Shown piece after piece: positions 54,579 through 63,855 of a stretch of DNA of 64,000 nt (within the stretch, counting starts at the first letter, position 1; every line of letters starts with the position of its first letter). The notes under the pieces were generated by a model. That model was given only the letters and a program-made list of their open reading frames with translations, was not told where the DNA came from and did no database searches. The translations under genes and the position numbers were made by a program. Source of the DNA: Streptomyces fradiae ATCC 10745 = DSM 40063 (GTDB lineage: Bacteria; Actinomycetota; Actinomycetes; Streptomycetales; Streptomycetaceae); NCBI RefSeq assembly GCF_008704425.1, contig NZ_CP023696.1, positions 434,001 to 498,000 on the forward strand. Direction: 5' to 3'.

Positions 54579-54795
54579 GGCCGCCGCCGGGCTGAGGGCG
54601 CGCCCGGGTCGAGGCGCCGCTGCGCCGGGGGTGCGCCGGGGCCGGTGGCGGGGCTCGGCCGGTGGCGGGGCCCGGCCGGTGGGCGGAGCTCGGCCGGTCG
54701 GGGCCGCGGTCCGTGGCGGGAGCCGGGGCGGGGCCCCTACGGGTGAACGGCGGCTTCGTACGTCTGCCCAGGGGTTCTCCGGGCACCCTCCCGAT

Positions 54796-55491
54796 ATGTC
54801 GTCACCCCCCGCACGCCTCCGCTCCCCCCTGCTCCCCGCCGTGGCCGTCGGCTGCGGCGCGGCCGCCGTCCTCCTGCTGGTCCTCGTGGCCGCCGGCTGG
54901 GCGCCGCTGCTCGCCTTCGACCGGGCGGTCGCGGACGAGCTGCACGCCGCGGCGGTGCGCCGGAGCGCGCTGACGGAGGCCATGCGGGTGCTCACCGACT
55001 GGGTGTGGGACCCCGTGACCCTGCGCCTCCTGCTCGCCGCGGCCGTCGTGGCGCTGTGGCGGACCGGGCGGCCGGGCATGGCGGGGCTCCTGGTGGCGGC
55101 CGGCCTGGTGGCGGCCGGGGTGCAGCACCTGCTGAAGGCGCTGGTGGGGCGGGACAGGCCGCGCTGGCCGGACCCCGTCGACACGGCCGACTTCGCGGCG
55201 TTCCCGTCGGGGCACGCCATGACGGCCGCCGTAGTGTGCGGACTGCTGTGGTGGGTGGCGGCCCGGCTCGGTCCCCGCGCCCTGGCGCGCCCGGTGCTGG
55301 TGGCGGGGGCGGTGTCGACGGCCGGGGTGGGCCTGACCCGCGTGTACCTGGGCGTGCACTGGCCGTCCGACGTGCTGGGCGGCTGGCTGCTGGGCGCCTG
55401 CCTGGTGGCGGTCGCCGTGGGGGCGTACGAGCGGCGCGCGACGGCGGCGCCGCGGCGGCCGGCCGCCCTGCTCGGGCCGGGAGCCCGCTGA
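54796..55491 (+). CDS. PAP2 family phosphatase
   Basis: 231 residues with about five or six helices. The three acid-phosphatase motifs are complete: LKALVGRDRPRWP (KX6RP), FAAFPSGHAMTAAVV (PSGH) and TRVYLGVHWPSDVLGG (RX5HX3D). It should dephosphorylate a lipid phosphate, such as undecaprenyl pyrophosphate or phosphatidate, on the outer face of the cytoplasmic membrane. The ATG at 54796 is chosen because upstream in-frame sequence is Arg/Gly-rich. Precise substrate unknown. Confidence 0.9.
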   Translation: MSSPPARLRSPLLPAVAVGCGAAAVLLLVLVAAGWAPLLAFDRAVADELHAAAVRRSALTEAMRVLTDWVWDPVTLRLLLAAAVVALWRTGRPGMAGLLVAAGLVAAGVQHLLKALVGRDRPRWPDPVDTADFAAFPSGHAMTAAVVCGLLWWVAARLGPRALARPVLVAGAVSTAGVGLTRVYLGVHWPSDVLGGWLLGACLVAVAVGAYERRATAAPRRPAALLGPGAR

Positions 55492-55660
55492 GGGCCCGCA
55501 ATCGGCCGGCGGCGGTGCGGGGCGCGCTCCGGCGTGCCGCCGCCTGCCCGGCCGGATCCGTGCCGACGCGGACCGGACGATCCCCCGCGTCGCCCGGTCC
55601 GCGTGACACTCCTCCCCTTCCGACACGGCGGTGCCGGTCGGCGGGGACGTCCTGAGTATA

Positions 55661-55679
55661 TTGGCTGGGAGCCAGTCAA
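55661..55679. promoter_or_regulatory. Probable TetR operator
   Basis: TTGGCTGG (55661-55668), 3 nt, CCAGTCAA (55672-55679): arms match at 7 of 8 positions. It directly follows TATATT (~55657) and precedes the tetR ATG by 13 nt, so binding would repress tetR. Confidence 0.65.
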
Positions 55680-55692
55680 CGCAGGAGTAAGC

Positions 55693-56301
55693 ATGTCCCC
55701 GCGAAGCCCATCGGTCAATGCGGAGTTGCGGCGGCGATCCCGCGAGCGGCTTCTCCAGGCGACGGTCGAACTGGTGGCCGAGCGCGGTTACGAGGCGACG
55801 ACGCTCGGCGACATCGCCGACCGGGCGGGCTCGGCGCGCGGTCTCGTCTCGTACTACTTCCCCGGCAAGCGCCAGCTGCTGCAGTCCGCCGTCCACCGCC
55901 TGATGCACATGACGCTGGCCTCCGCGCTGGAGCGGGAGCCGCGCACGGACGACGGGCGGGAGCGGCTGGCACGCGCGATCGACGCGGTCCTCACGCTGGC
56001 CGTGGAGCAGCCGCTGCTGATGCGCACCCACATGGCGGGCATCCTCCAGGCGGAGGGTTTCGTGCGCTGCCCCGAGCAGCAGCGGCTCGCCGCGATCCTG
56101 CGGGACACGATGGCGCGGTACGGCTCGCCGGACGTGGACGCCGACTACCCGCTGCTGCGGGCGCTGCTGATGGGCGCGGTCTTCGCCGTGCTGCTGCCGG
56201 GCGCCCCGATGTCGCCCGCGCGGCTGCGGGCGGAGCTGTTCCAGCGGTACGGCCTCGACTGGGAGTCGGGCAGGCCCCCGGCGGAGGACGGCCGGCGGTA
56301 G
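55693..56301 (+). CDS. TetR/AcrR family transcriptional regulator
   Basis: 202 residues from an ATG 6 nt after AGGAGT. The helix-turn-helix is RERLLQATVELVAERGYEAT, TLGDIADRAGSARGLVSYYF, PGKRQLLQSAVHRL; the ligand domain includes MRTHMAGILQAEGFVRCPEQ and LLRALLMGAVFAVLLPGAPM. An operator-like inverted repeat lies just upstream. No divergent target gene is adjacent; the PAP2 gene ends 200 bp before it on the same strand. Ligand and other targets are unknown. Confidence 0.9.
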   Translation: MSPRSPSVNAELRRRSRERLLQATVELVAERGYEATTLGDIADRAGSARGLVSYYFPGKRQLLQSAVHRLMHMTLASALEREPRTDDGRERLARAIDAVLTLAVEQPLLMRTHMAGILQAEGFVRCPEQQRLAAILRDTMARYGSPDVDADYPLLRALLMGAVFAVLLPGAPMSPARLRAELFQRYGLDWESGRPPAEDGRR

Positions 56302-56573
56302 GGCGGGCCCGGCGGCCGCGGGCCCGGCGGACCGGTGCTCTCCGGACCGGGAGGCGCACGCCGGGGGCGGCCGGGGCCGCCCGAGGCGCACGCCGGGGGC
56401 GGCCGGGGCCGCGCCGACGGCGCACGCCGGGGCGGCGCAGGCGGGCCGCGGCGGGTCGGCGGCACGCGGCCTGGCCTGCGGGAACGGCGCTCCGGCGGCC
56501 GTCGTCCGCGAGCGGGTGCAGACTGGCCCGTGACGGCCCGTACCGCGGCGGAGGCGTCCTGGAGGTGGCGGCC

Positions 56574-57659
56574 ATGACCGACGTACTGCTCACCGTAGGC
56601 ACCCGCAAGGGGCTGTTCACCGCGCGGCGGCGGGGCGGCGACTGGACCTTCGACGGCCCGCACTTCCCCGCGCAGGCCGTGTACGCGATCGGCATCGACC
56701 TGCGGCGGCCCGCGCCCCGGCTGCTGGTCGGCGCGGACAGCGCGCACTGGGGGCCGTCCGTGTTCCACTCCGACGACCTCGGGGCGACGTGGACCGAGCC
56801 GGGCGAGGCGCCGGTGAGGTTCCCGAAGGAGACGGGCGCCTCGCTGGAGCGGCTGTGGCAGCTCCACCCGGCGGGCCCCGCGGCGCCCGGTGTGGTGTAC
56901 GCGGGCACGGAGCCGGCGGCGCTGTTCAGGTCGGAGGACGAGGGCGAGACGTTCGAGCTGGTCAGGCCGTTGTGGGAGCACCCCACGCGGTCCCGCTGGC
57001 AGCCGGGCGGCGGCGGCGAGGCGGTGCACACGGTCGTGACGGACCCGCGTGACCCGGACGCGGTGACGGTCGCCGTGTCGGCGGCCGGGGTGTTCCGCAC
57101 CCGCGACGGCGGCGCGTCCTGGGCGCCGTCGAACGAGGGGGTGTCGGCGGTGTTCCTGCCCGACCCGCACCCGAGGTTCGGCCAGTGCGTGCACAAGATC
57201 GCCCAGGACTCCGGGGACCCGGACAGGCTGTACCTGCAGAACCACTGGGGCGTGTACCGCAGCGACGACTCGGGGAGCACCTGGACCGGCATCGGGGCCG
57301 GGCTGCCGTCCGACTTCGGCTTCGCGGCCGTCGCGCACCCGAAGCACTCCGGCACCGCGTACGTCTTCCCCATCGAGGCCGACACCGACCGGGTGCCCGC
57401 CGGACGCCGGTGCCGGGTGTACCGGACGAGTGACGCGGGCGGCAGCTGGGAGGCGCTGTCGCGGGGCCTGCCGGAGGAGGACCACTACGGCACCGTGCTG
57501 CGGGACGCGATGTGCACGGACGGCGCCGACCCGGCGGGGCTGTACTTCGGCAACCGCAACGGCGAGCTGTACGCCAGCGCCGACGACGGCGAGAGCTGGC
57601 GCCGACTGGCCGCGCACCTGCCGGACGTGCTCTGCGTGCGGGCCGCCGTCGTCGGGTGA
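56574..57659 (+). CDS. Asp-box beta-propeller protein (sialidase/Ycf48-like)
   Basis: 361 residues from an ATG 8 nt after GGAGG. Six Asp-box turns are seen: [50 protein letters not shown] and [10 protein letters not shown], spaced to give a six- or seven-bladed propeller. Such proteins are often labelled exo-alpha-sialidase, but the arginine triad of real sialidases is not evident and there is no signal peptide, so a cytosolic binding or scaffold protein is equally likely. Starts [19 protein letters not shown]. Confidence 0.8.
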   Translation: MTDVLLTVGTRKGLFTARRRGGDWTFDGPHFPAQAVYAIGIDLRRPAPRLLVGADSAHWGPSVFHSDDLGATWTEPGEAPVRFPKETGASLERLWQLHPAGPAAPGVVYAGTEPAALFRSEDEGETFELVRPLWEHPTRSRWQPGGGGEAVHTVVTDPRDPDAVTVAVSAAGVFRTRDGGASWAPSNEGVSAVFLPDPHPRFGQCVHKIAQDSGDPDRLYLQNHWGVYRSDDSGSTWTGIGAGLPSDFGFAAVAHPKHSGTAYVFPIEADTDRVPAGRRCRVYRTSDAGGSWEALSRGLPEEDHYGTVLRDAMCTDGADPAGLYFGNRNGELYASADDGESWRRLAAHLPDVLCVRAAVVG

Positions 57660-57681
57660 CGGACGGGCCCGGCTGCGCCAG

Positions 57682-57687
57682 TAGAGT
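57682..57687 (+). promoter_or_regulatory. -10 box TAGAGT, leaderless promoter of ung
   Basis: Ends 7 nt before the GTG at 57695; no ribosome site. Confidence 0.5.
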
Positions 57688-57694
57688 GACGGCC

Positions 57695-58372
57695 GTGGCA
57701 GCGCGACCGTTGAAAGAAATCGTCGAGCCCGGCTGGGCCGACGCCCTCGCTCCCGTGGCGGAACGCATCGCGGCGATGGGGGACTTCCTCCGCGCCGAGA
57801 TCGCCGCCGGGCGCACGTACGTCCCGTCGGGCGCGAACGTCCTGCGGGCCTTCCAGCAGCCGTTCGACGAGGTGAAGGTCCTCGTCGTCGGCCAGGACCC
57901 GTACCCGACACCGGGGCACGCGGTGGGACTGAGCTTCTCGGTCGCGCCGGACGTGCGCCCGCTGCCGGGCAGCCTGGAGAACATCTTCCGCGAACTCCAC
58001 TCCGACCTGGGCCTGCCCCGGCCGTCCAACGGCGATCTGACGCCCTGGACGCGGCAGGGGGTCCTGCTGCTCAACAGGGCCCTGACGACGGCGCCCCGCA
58101 AACCGGGCGCCCACCGCGGCAAGGGCTGGGAGGAGGTCACCGAACAGGCCATCAGGGCCCTCGTGGCGCGCGGCAAGCCGCTCGTGTCGGTGCTGTGGGG
58201 GCGCGACGCCCGCAATCTGCGCCCGCTCCTGGGCGACCTGCCCGCCGTCGAGTCGGCGCACCCCTCCCCCATGTCGGCGGACCGCGGCTTCTTCGGCTCG
58301 CGCCCCTTCAGCCGCACCAACGACCTGCTGCTGCGTCAGGGGGCCGAGCCGGTCGACTGGCGCCTGCCGTGA
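57695..58372 (+). CDS. ung: Uracil-DNA glycosylase (family 1)
   Basis: 225 residues, the usual length. The water-activating loop [20 protein letters not shown] holds the catalytic Asp; [20 protein letters not shown] is the conserved Asn/uracil pocket region; [12 protein letters not shown] and [20 protein letters not shown] (leucine-loop/His region) complete the set. It removes uracil from DNA at the start of base-excision repair. The GTG at 57695 fits the leaderless spacing. It overlaps the next gene by GTGA. Confidence 0.96.
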   Translation: MAARPLKEIVEPGWADALAPVAERIAAMGDFLRAEIAAGRTYVPSGANVLRAFQQPFDEVKVLVVGQDPYPTPGHAVGLSFSVAPDVRPLPGSLENIFRELHSDLGLPRPSNGDLTPWTRQGVLLLNRALTTAPRKPGAHRGKGWEEVTEQAIRALVARGKPLVSVLWGRDARNLRPLLGDLPAVESAHPSPMSADRGFFGSRPFSRTNDLLLRQGAEPVDWRLP

Positions 58373-59505
58373 GCCCGCCGCCGGGCGGCACCTGGGTCCT
58401 GGGCGCCGACTCCGGCGGCTCGGGCCTCCGCGTCGCCCTGGCGGAGCTGGGCGGCGCCGCGGGCACGGCCGGGAGCGGGGCCGCGTGCGGGAGCGGGGCC
58501 GCGCCGGGGTGCGCGACCGGCGCGGGGGCCGGTCCCGACGGCGGGGCGGGTCCTGACGGCGGGGCGGGGGCCGGTACCGGGGCGGGGGCCGGCGCGCCCG
58601 TCGTGGTGCGGGCCGTCGGGACGCGGGTCTTTGGGACCCCGGTGCCCACCGGGGCCAAGGGCGTCGACGCCGGCCGGATGGCGGAACGGCTGGTGGGGGC
58701 GGCGCGGGACCTGCTCGCGGGCGCCGGCGCGACCGGACGGCCGCTCGCCGCGGTCGCCGTCGGCGCCGCCGGGATGGCGGGGCTGGGCGGAGAGCTGCGG
58801 GCCGTGCTGCCGGGCGCCCTGCGGGACGCCCTGGGGGTACGGCGCCTCGCGCTGGCCTCCGACGCCGTGACCGCCCACGCGGGGGCCCTGACCGGTGCTC
58901 CCGGCACGGTCGTCGCGGCCGGCACCGGGCTGGTCGCGCTCGGCACGGACCTGCTGCGCTGGCGCCGCGCCGACGGCTGGGGCCACCTGCTGGGCGACTG
59001 CGGCGGCGGCGCCTGGATCGGCCGTGCGGGGCTGGAGGCGGCGCTGCGCGCCCACGACGGGCGGCGCGGTGGCTCCGGCGCCCTGCTGGCCCGCGCCGAG
59101 GCGCTGTTCGGCCCCGTGGCCGGGCTGCCGGGGCTGCTGTACCCGCGCCCGGACCGGGCCGCCGTCCTCGCGTCGTTCGCGCCGGAGGTGGCCGCCTGCG
59201 CGGACGGCGACCCGGTGGCGGCGGACGTCCTCGCCCGTGCCGCACGGCACATCGCGGAGGCCGCGGCAGCGGTCCACCCGGAGGTGAGCGGCGGCGCCCT
59301 GGCCCTGACGGGGGGCCTGCTCCGGCTCGGAGACCCCCTGCTCGTACCGCTGCGCGAGGAGCTGGCGCGGCAACTCCCGGGCGTGCGGCGGGTGTCGGCG
59401 GCGGGCGACCCGCTGTCCGGGGCGCTCCACGTCGCCGCGACGCTCGCCGCGGGCGCGCCCGGCCTGCCCCGTGAGCCCGGTCTGCTGGACACATACGGCG
59501 ACTGA
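58369..59505 (+). CDS. N-acetylglucosamine kinase-like (BadF/BadG/BcrA/BcrD ATPase) protein
   Basis: 378 residues. [20 protein letters not shown] is the phosphate-1 loop, [16 protein letters not shown] phosphate-2, [20 protein letters not shown] the sugar-binding stretch and [20 protein letters not shown] the adenosine motif of the actin-like ATPase/GlcNAc kinase family. It would phosphorylate N-acetylglucosamine or a related sugar with ATP. Between the first strands lies a ~55-residue Gly/Ala/Pro/Asp repeat insert ([20 protein letters not shown]), which looks like an expanded surface loop. The GTG start overlaps the ung stop, so the genes are coupled. Confidence 0.85.
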   Translation: MSPPPGGTWVLGADSGGSGLRVALAELGGAAGTAGSGAACGSGAAPGCATGAGAGPDGGAGPDGGAGAGTGAGAGAPVVVRAVGTRVFGTPVPTGAKGVDAGRMAERLVGAARDLLAGAGATGRPLAAVAVGAAGMAGLGGELRAVLPGALRDALGVRRLALASDAVTAHAGALTGAPGTVVAAGTGLVALGTDLLRWRRADGWGHLLGDCGGGAWIGRAGLEAALRAHDGRRGGSGALLARAEALFGPVAGLPGLLYPRPDRAAVLASFAPEVAACADGDPVAADVLARAARHIAEAAAAVHPEVSGGALALTGGLLRLGDPLLVPLREELARQLPGVRRVSAAGDPLSGALHVAATLAAGAPGLPREPGLLDTYGD

Positions 59506-59531
59506 CCGACTCTTCCGACAAACTGCCCAAT

Positions 59532-59549
59532 GGGGGCGTCAACGCCCCC
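59532..59549. terminator. Small GC hairpin, 7-bp stem
   Basis: GGGGGCG (59532-59538), loop TCAA, CGCCCCC (59543-59549), 26 nt after the GlcNAc-kinase-like stop. Confidence 0.6.
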
Positions 59550-59578
59550 TCCCCGAACAGCGGGGCGGGCAAAACCAG

Positions 59579-59584
59579 TAGCAT
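59579..59584 (+). promoter_or_regulatory. -10 box TAGCAT, likely leaderless
   Basis: Ends 8 nt before the ATG at 59593 of the CbiX-like gene. Confidence 0.45.
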
Positions 59585-59592
59585 GCGGCGCC

Positions 59593-60507
59593 ATGAGCTC
59601 CCCCACTGGGCCCGCTGGCCTGCCTGTACGAATGCCACGCCCCCGCCAGGCCGGGCGGCACCGTCGCCCCGAACCCCTGGCGGCGCCCGAGGGCGCGCCC
59701 GCACTCGTCCTCGCCGTCCCCGGTGAGCCTTCCGCCGCCGTGCGCGGTCTCGCGGAAGAACTCGTGAGCATCGCGCGCTCCGAGCTGCCCGGCCTGGAGG
59801 CCGCGATCGGCTTCCTCGACGGGGACGACGCCGAGTTCGTGTCGCTGGCCGGTGTCCTGCGGCGGGCGGTGGCGCTCCGCGTGGAGCGGTACGAGCTGGC
59901 CAGGGCCGCCGGCCGCGAGGTGGCCGAGCCCGAGGGCCCGGCCGCCGTCGTGGTGCCGCTGCTGGTCGGCCCGGACGCCGAGCTGATGGGCCGGATACGG
60001 CAGGCCGTCGCCGACAGCGGCGCGCCGGCCGAGCTGACCGACGTCCTGGGCCCGCACCCGCTGCTCGCCGAGGCGCTGCACGTGCGGCTCTCGGAGGCCG
60101 GGCTGGCGCGCGCCGACCGGGCGCGGCTGTTCACGGTCACGACGGCGGCGGACGGCATCGTCCTGGCGACGACCGGCGGCACGGAGGCCGTCCAGGCGGC
60201 CGGGATCACGGGCATGCTGCTCGCGGCGCGGCTGGCCGTGCCGGTCATGGCGGCGGCCCTGGACCAGGAGGGCTCCGTGGCCGCGGTGGCCGAGCAGCTG
60301 CGCAACGCCGGTTCGGCGCAGCTCGCGGTGGCCCCCTACCTGGTGGGCCCCGAGCTGGCCGAGGGGCTGCTGGACGACGCCGGCAAGGCCGCGGACTGCC
60401 CGGTCGCCGAGCCGCTGGGCGCGTACCCGGCCGTCGGCAAGCTGGTGCTGTCCGGCTACATGGCCCTGCTGGGCATCACCCCGCAGCAGGCGGCCCCGGT
60501 GCGCTGA
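59593..60507 (+). CDS. CbiX/sirohydrochlorin chelatase-like protein
   Basis: 304 residues. After an Arg/Pro-rich head, APALVLAVPGEPSAAVRGLA starts a chelatase-type Rossmann-like half; LGPHPLLAEALHVRLSEAGL and GITGMLLAARLAVPVMAAAL follow, ending VAPYLVGPELAEGLLDDAGK. The layout matches CbiX domain proteins, which insert Co or Fe into sirohydrochlorin, but the N-terminal HGS histidine is replaced by Pro-Gly-Glu, so classical activity is doubtful. No nir/cys/cob genes are adjacent. Function in Streptomyces is open. Confidence 0.72.
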   Translation: MSSPTGPAGLPVRMPRPRQAGRHRRPEPLAAPEGAPALVLAVPGEPSAAVRGLAEELVSIARSELPGLEAAIGFLDGDDAEFVSLAGVLRRAVALRVERYELARAAGREVAEPEGPAAVVVPLLVGPDAELMGRIRQAVADSGAPAELTDVLGPHPLLAEALHVRLSEAGLARADRARLFTVTTAADGIVLATTGGTEAVQAAGITGMLLAARLAVPVMAAALDQEGSVAAVAEQLRNAGSAQLAVAPYLVGPELAEGLLDDAGKAADCPVAEPLGAYPAVGKLVLSGYMALLGITPQQAAPVR

Positions 60508-60837
60508 CCGGCGCGGCCGGGAGACGACCGTACGGGAAGGGCCCGCACCGCGGCGTGAGCGCCGGTGCGGGCCCTCCCGCGTTCCCGCCCGTGCCGTGCC
60601 GCCGTGCCCGCCGTGCCGTGCCCGCCCGCGCCCGCGTGGCCCTCGCGTCTCCCGTGCGTTCCTCGCGTTCCCGTGGCCCCCGCGCCTCCGGCGGGACGTC
60701 CGCGTACGGCGGCGGCCGGTTCGGGCGCGGGCGGGGCCCTACGGGCCCTCCGGGCCGGCGGGCCCGTGGTCGCGGGCCGCCGGCGTGGGAGGGGGCCGGA
60801 AGGGCACGGCCCCCGCGCGGACCGTCACTGCGCCGGC
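60508..60837. other. Non-coding gap between convergent genes
   Basis: Contains the hairpin at 60538 and then C-rich sequence without a recognised gene. Confidence 0.5.
60538..60575. terminator. Terminator hairpin, 13-bp perfect stem
   Basis: AGGGCCCGCACCG (60538-60550) pairs with CGGTGCGGGCCCT (60563-60575) about 30 nt after the CbiX-like stop. Confidence 0.75.
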
Positions 60838-62151
60838 TCAGGCCAGGACCACGCAGGAGGCGGCCGGGGCGGCCACCGCGCCCGTGCGGGACGGGACTCC
60901 GGTCTCGGGGTCCACGTCGAACCAGGTCACGTCCCCCGACCGCTCATTGGCCACGTACAGCCGGCGCCCCTCCGGGTCGGCCGCCAGGTCCCGCGGCCAG
61001 CGGCCTCCGGACGGCACCGCGGCGACCAGGCGCGGGCGCTCGCCGCCCTCGTCCAGTTCGAGCACCGCGATGGTGTCGTCGCCCCGTACGGCGGCCCACA
61101 CGAACCGCCCGTCGGGGCTGACGGCCAGCGCGGAGGGGTAGCCGGGGCCCGCCGCGCCCGCGGGGCGGACCGGCACCTCGGCGACGGGCTCCAGGGTGCC
61201 CGCGCGGCCGTCCCAGCGGCACACGGTGAGCGTCGGCGCCAGCTCGCCGAGGACGTACGCATGGCCGCCCGACGGATGGAAGGCCAGGTGGCGCGGGCCG
61301 CTGCCGGGGCGCAGCGCGGTCTCCGCGCGGACGGTGAGCGCCCCGGTGCCCGCGTCGAGGGCGCAGACCCGCACGGAGTCGGTGCCGAGGTCCACGGTGA
61401 GCAGGAAGCGGCCGTCCGGGGCGGGCCGCACCTGGTGCGCGTGGGGAGCGGCCTGCCGGTCGGGGTCGGGGCCGCCGCCCCGGTGGCGGACGAGCCCGGT
61501 GACCGGTCCGGGGGCGCCGTCGGGGCGGACGGGCTGGGCGCTCACGGCACCGGAGCCGTAGTGGGCGGCGACGACATGGCCCGCGGTGTACGCGAGGTGG
61601 GTGGGGGCGGAGCCCCGTACGGGCTCGGGGGCGCCGATGAGGCGGGGCGCCGGGCCCGTGACGTCGAACGCGGCGACGGCCCCGTCGTCGGTCTCGGACA
61701 CCGCGTACAGCACGGCGGCGTCGGGACGCAGGGCGAGGAAGGACGGGTCGGCGACGGCGCCGGTGGAGCCCGTGGGCGTCAGGGCGCCGGTCCGGGCGTC
61801 GACGTCCGCGGCGGTCACGCCGCGCCCCCCGGCGGAGGTGAACGACCCGATGTACGCCCGCCGGGCGCCCGGCCGTGCCGGGCCCGGCGCGGGGGCGGCG
61901 GCTCCGGCACGGCCGGGCGCCGGGGCGGCGGCGCCGGGCGCGGCCCCGCCGGGCGCGGGGCCGCTTCGTGCGGCGCGGGCGGGCGCCGGGGCGGCGGGGC
62001 GGGCGCCGCCCGTACCGGGGCCCCGCCTGCCGCCTTCCTCCGCACCGGCCGCCGGGCCGCCGGGCCCGCAGCGGCCTCCCCCGCCCGCCCGGCCGTCCCG
62101 GCCGTCCTGGCCGTCCAGGTCCGCCGTCCGCCCGTTCCCGTACCGCTCCAC
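60838..62151 (-). CDS. Lactonase family beta-propeller (6-phosphogluconolactonase-like)
   Basis: 437 residues from a GTG after GGGAGGGG. A ~95-residue Gly/Ala/Pro/Arg-rich head precedes a seven-bladed propeller: ARRAYIGSFTSAGGRGVTAA, GAVADPSFLALRPDAAVLYA, PHAHQVRPAPDGRFLLTVDL, SGPRHLAFHPSGGHAYVLGE and RWPRDLAADPEGRRLYVANE. The PHAHQ and GPRHLAFHP motifs are typical of the Pgl/YbhE lactonase family. It may hydrolyse 6-phosphogluconolactone or a related lactone; no pentose-phosphate genes are near. There is no signal peptide. Confidence 0.86.
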   Translation of the reverse strand: MERYGNGRTADLDGQDGRDGRAGGGGRCGPGGPAAGAEEGGRRGPGTGGARPAAPAPARAARSGPAPGGAAPGAAAPAPGRAGAAAPAPGPARPGARRAYIGSFTSAGGRGVTAADVDARTGALTPTGSTGAVADPSFLALRPDAAVLYAVSETDDGAVAAFDVTGPAPRLIGAPEPVRGSAPTHLAYTAGHVVAAHYGSGAVSAQPVRPDGAPGPVTGLVRHRGGGPDPDRQAAPHAHQVRPAPDGRFLLTVDLGTDSVRVCALDAGTGALTVRAETALRPGSGPRHLAFHPSGGHAYVLGELAPTLTVCRWDGRAGTLEPVAEVPVRPAGAAGPGYPSALAVSPDGRFVWAAVRGDDTIAVLELDEGGERPRLVAAVPSGGRWPRDLAADPEGRRLYVANERSGDVTWFDVDPETGVPSRTGAVAAPAASCVVLA

Positions 62152-62250
62152 CGCTGCCCCTCCCGCATGGCCGTTCTGGCGTTGCGGGGACGACGCTAGC
62201 AGCCGCGGTCTAGACCAACGGAGGGGCAGGTGCGCCGCGCGGCCGCGCGC

Positions 62251-63855
62251 TCAGGAGCGGACCAGGAGCGAGCGGGGCGCCGTCCGCAGCGGGCCGTCCA
62301 GCTCGGCCAGCAGCCGCTCCAGTCCGCGCAGGTGCGCCAGGGCCGGCGCTCCGTCCGGCGCCGTGGCCCGCGGGGCGCCGGGTACGGCCGCGCGGGCGCA
62401 CGGCCCGGACGCCTCGGCCCCCGCCCCGGCCGTCTCGGCGCCCCGGGCGGCGCTCCCGAGCGACCCGGCCGCCTCCGGGCCCGCCCCCTCCAGGACCCGC
62501 TCGCGGCCCCGCAGCAGGGCCTCCACGGCGGCCTCCACCCGCCAGCAGGCCGCCGCCAGCCGGGCGTCGCGGCCGGCGTCCGGGTCGGCCGCCACGACCG
62601 TCAGCCCGCGCAGCTCGCGGGCGCAGTCGTCCAGCAGGGCGAGGACCTGGCGGGCGCGGGCCTTGCGGTCCCGGAACGGGCTCAGCGGGTGGACCAGCGG
62701 CGCCAGCGCCATCCGTACGCGTCCCAGCAGCACCTCCAGTTCGGCGGCGTGCGGGGCCGGGTCCGCGGTGGGCGAACCGGCCAGCCGCTCCGCGGCCTCG
62801 GCGGTGCAGCGGCGCACGGCGAGCAGGGCGCGCTGGATCCAGGCGTCGTTGGTCGCGTGCGTGGTCACCGGCAGCACGAAGGTGACCGCCAGCGCGGCGA
62901 ACAGCGCGCCGACGCCCGTCTCGGCGGCCCGCAGGACCAGCAGCCCCGGCGTCAGGACACCGAGGAGCCCGTACAGCAGTCCCGCCATCACCGTCACCGC
63001 CAGCATCATCCAGCTGTACGAGACGGGCGCCGTGTAGAAGATCCCGAAGACGCAGACCGCGACGAGGACGGCGGTCGGGCCGGGCGCGCCGTGCAGCGGG
63101 AGCGCCAGCACGAGGCCGGCGAGGATGCCGAGGACGGTGCCCAGGACGCGCCGGAAGCCGCGGACGAGGGTCTCGCCGCGCGACGCGGTGTTCACGAAGA
63201 TCCACCAGGCGGTGCCCACGGCCCAGTACCAGCGCTCCTCCGACAGCAGCTGACCGACCGCCAGGGCGAAGGCGCAGGCCGCGGTGGTCTGGAAGGCCTG
63301 CCGGGTGGTGGGCCTGGCCAGGCCGCGGCCGGGCAGCGGCGCGGGCACGGCGGCCGGCGGGGTGCGCCGTTCGATGGGCCACACGACGAAGCGGACGGCG
63401 CCCGCGGCGGCCAGGGCGACGCCGACGGCGAGGTACAGCTCGGGCAGGTCCGCCGGGGCGGCGTGCAGGAACTGCACCACGAAGAACTGCATGAACGCGA
63501 AGATCCCGAGCGCGTGGCCGCGCGGCCCCCAGCGGCGGGCGTAGACCCCGCAGAAGACGACCGCGAGGAAGGCGGCGTCCCGGCCGAGGGGGACGTCCTG
63601 CAGGGTGGTGGCGAGGGTGAGGACCGGCAGGCCGGCGGCGGGCAGGAGCGCGGTGGTGATCCGCTGGGCGCGCACCGTGGCGTCGGCGACCGTGAACAGC
63701 GCCAGCAGCGCGGCGAGCCCGCCGGTGATGGACGCGGTCAGGGACAGGCCGGCCAGTTCGGCGAGCGCGACGGCGAGCGCGATGCCGAGCACGGCCCGGC
63801 TCGCGTTCCGCAGCCTGAGGTGCCCCGGGTCCGGGGCCACGAAGATCCTCTTCAT
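62251..63855 (-). CDS. FUSC family (aromatic-acid exporter-like) membrane protein
   Basis: 534 residues. Two sets of about five to six helices: LGIALAVALAELAGLSLTAS, AFLAVVFCGVYARRWGPRGH and LGIFAFMQFFVVQFLHAA in the first; FQTTAACAFALAVGQLLSEE, YWAVGTAWWIFVNTASRGET and GVGALFAALAVTFVLPVTTH in the second, with the FUSC signature RGETLVRGFRRVLGTVLGIL. The C-terminal half is a cytosolic helical domain (RRCTAEAAERL to the end). Known relatives export aromatic acids or fusaric acid; here the substrate is unknown. It is upstream of the lactonase-like gene on the same strand, 99 nt apart. Confidence 0.88.
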   Translation of the reverse strand: MKRIFVAPDPGHLRLRNASRAVLGIALAVALAELAGLSLTASITGGLAALLALFTVADATVRAQRITTALLPAAGLPVLTLATTLQDVPLGRDAAFLAVVFCGVYARRWGPRGHALGIFAFMQFFVVQFLHAAPADLPELYLAVGVALAAAGAVRFVVWPIERRTPPAAVPAPLPGRGLARPTTRQAFQTTAACAFALAVGQLLSEERWYWAVGTAWWIFVNTASRGETLVRGFRRVLGTVLGILAGLVLALPLHGAPGPTAVLVAVCVFGIFYTAPVSYSWMMLAVTVMAGLLYGLLGVLTPGLLVLRAAETGVGALFAALAVTFVLPVTTHATNDAWIQRALLAVRRCTAEAAERLAGSPTADPAPHAAELEVLLGRVRMALAPLVHPLSPFRDRKARARQVLALLDDCARELRGLTVVAADPDAGRDARLAAACWRVEAAVEALLRGRERVLEGAGPEAAGSLGSAARGAETAGAGAEASGPCARAAVPGAPRATAPDGAPALAHLRGLERLLAELDGPLRTAPRSLLVRS

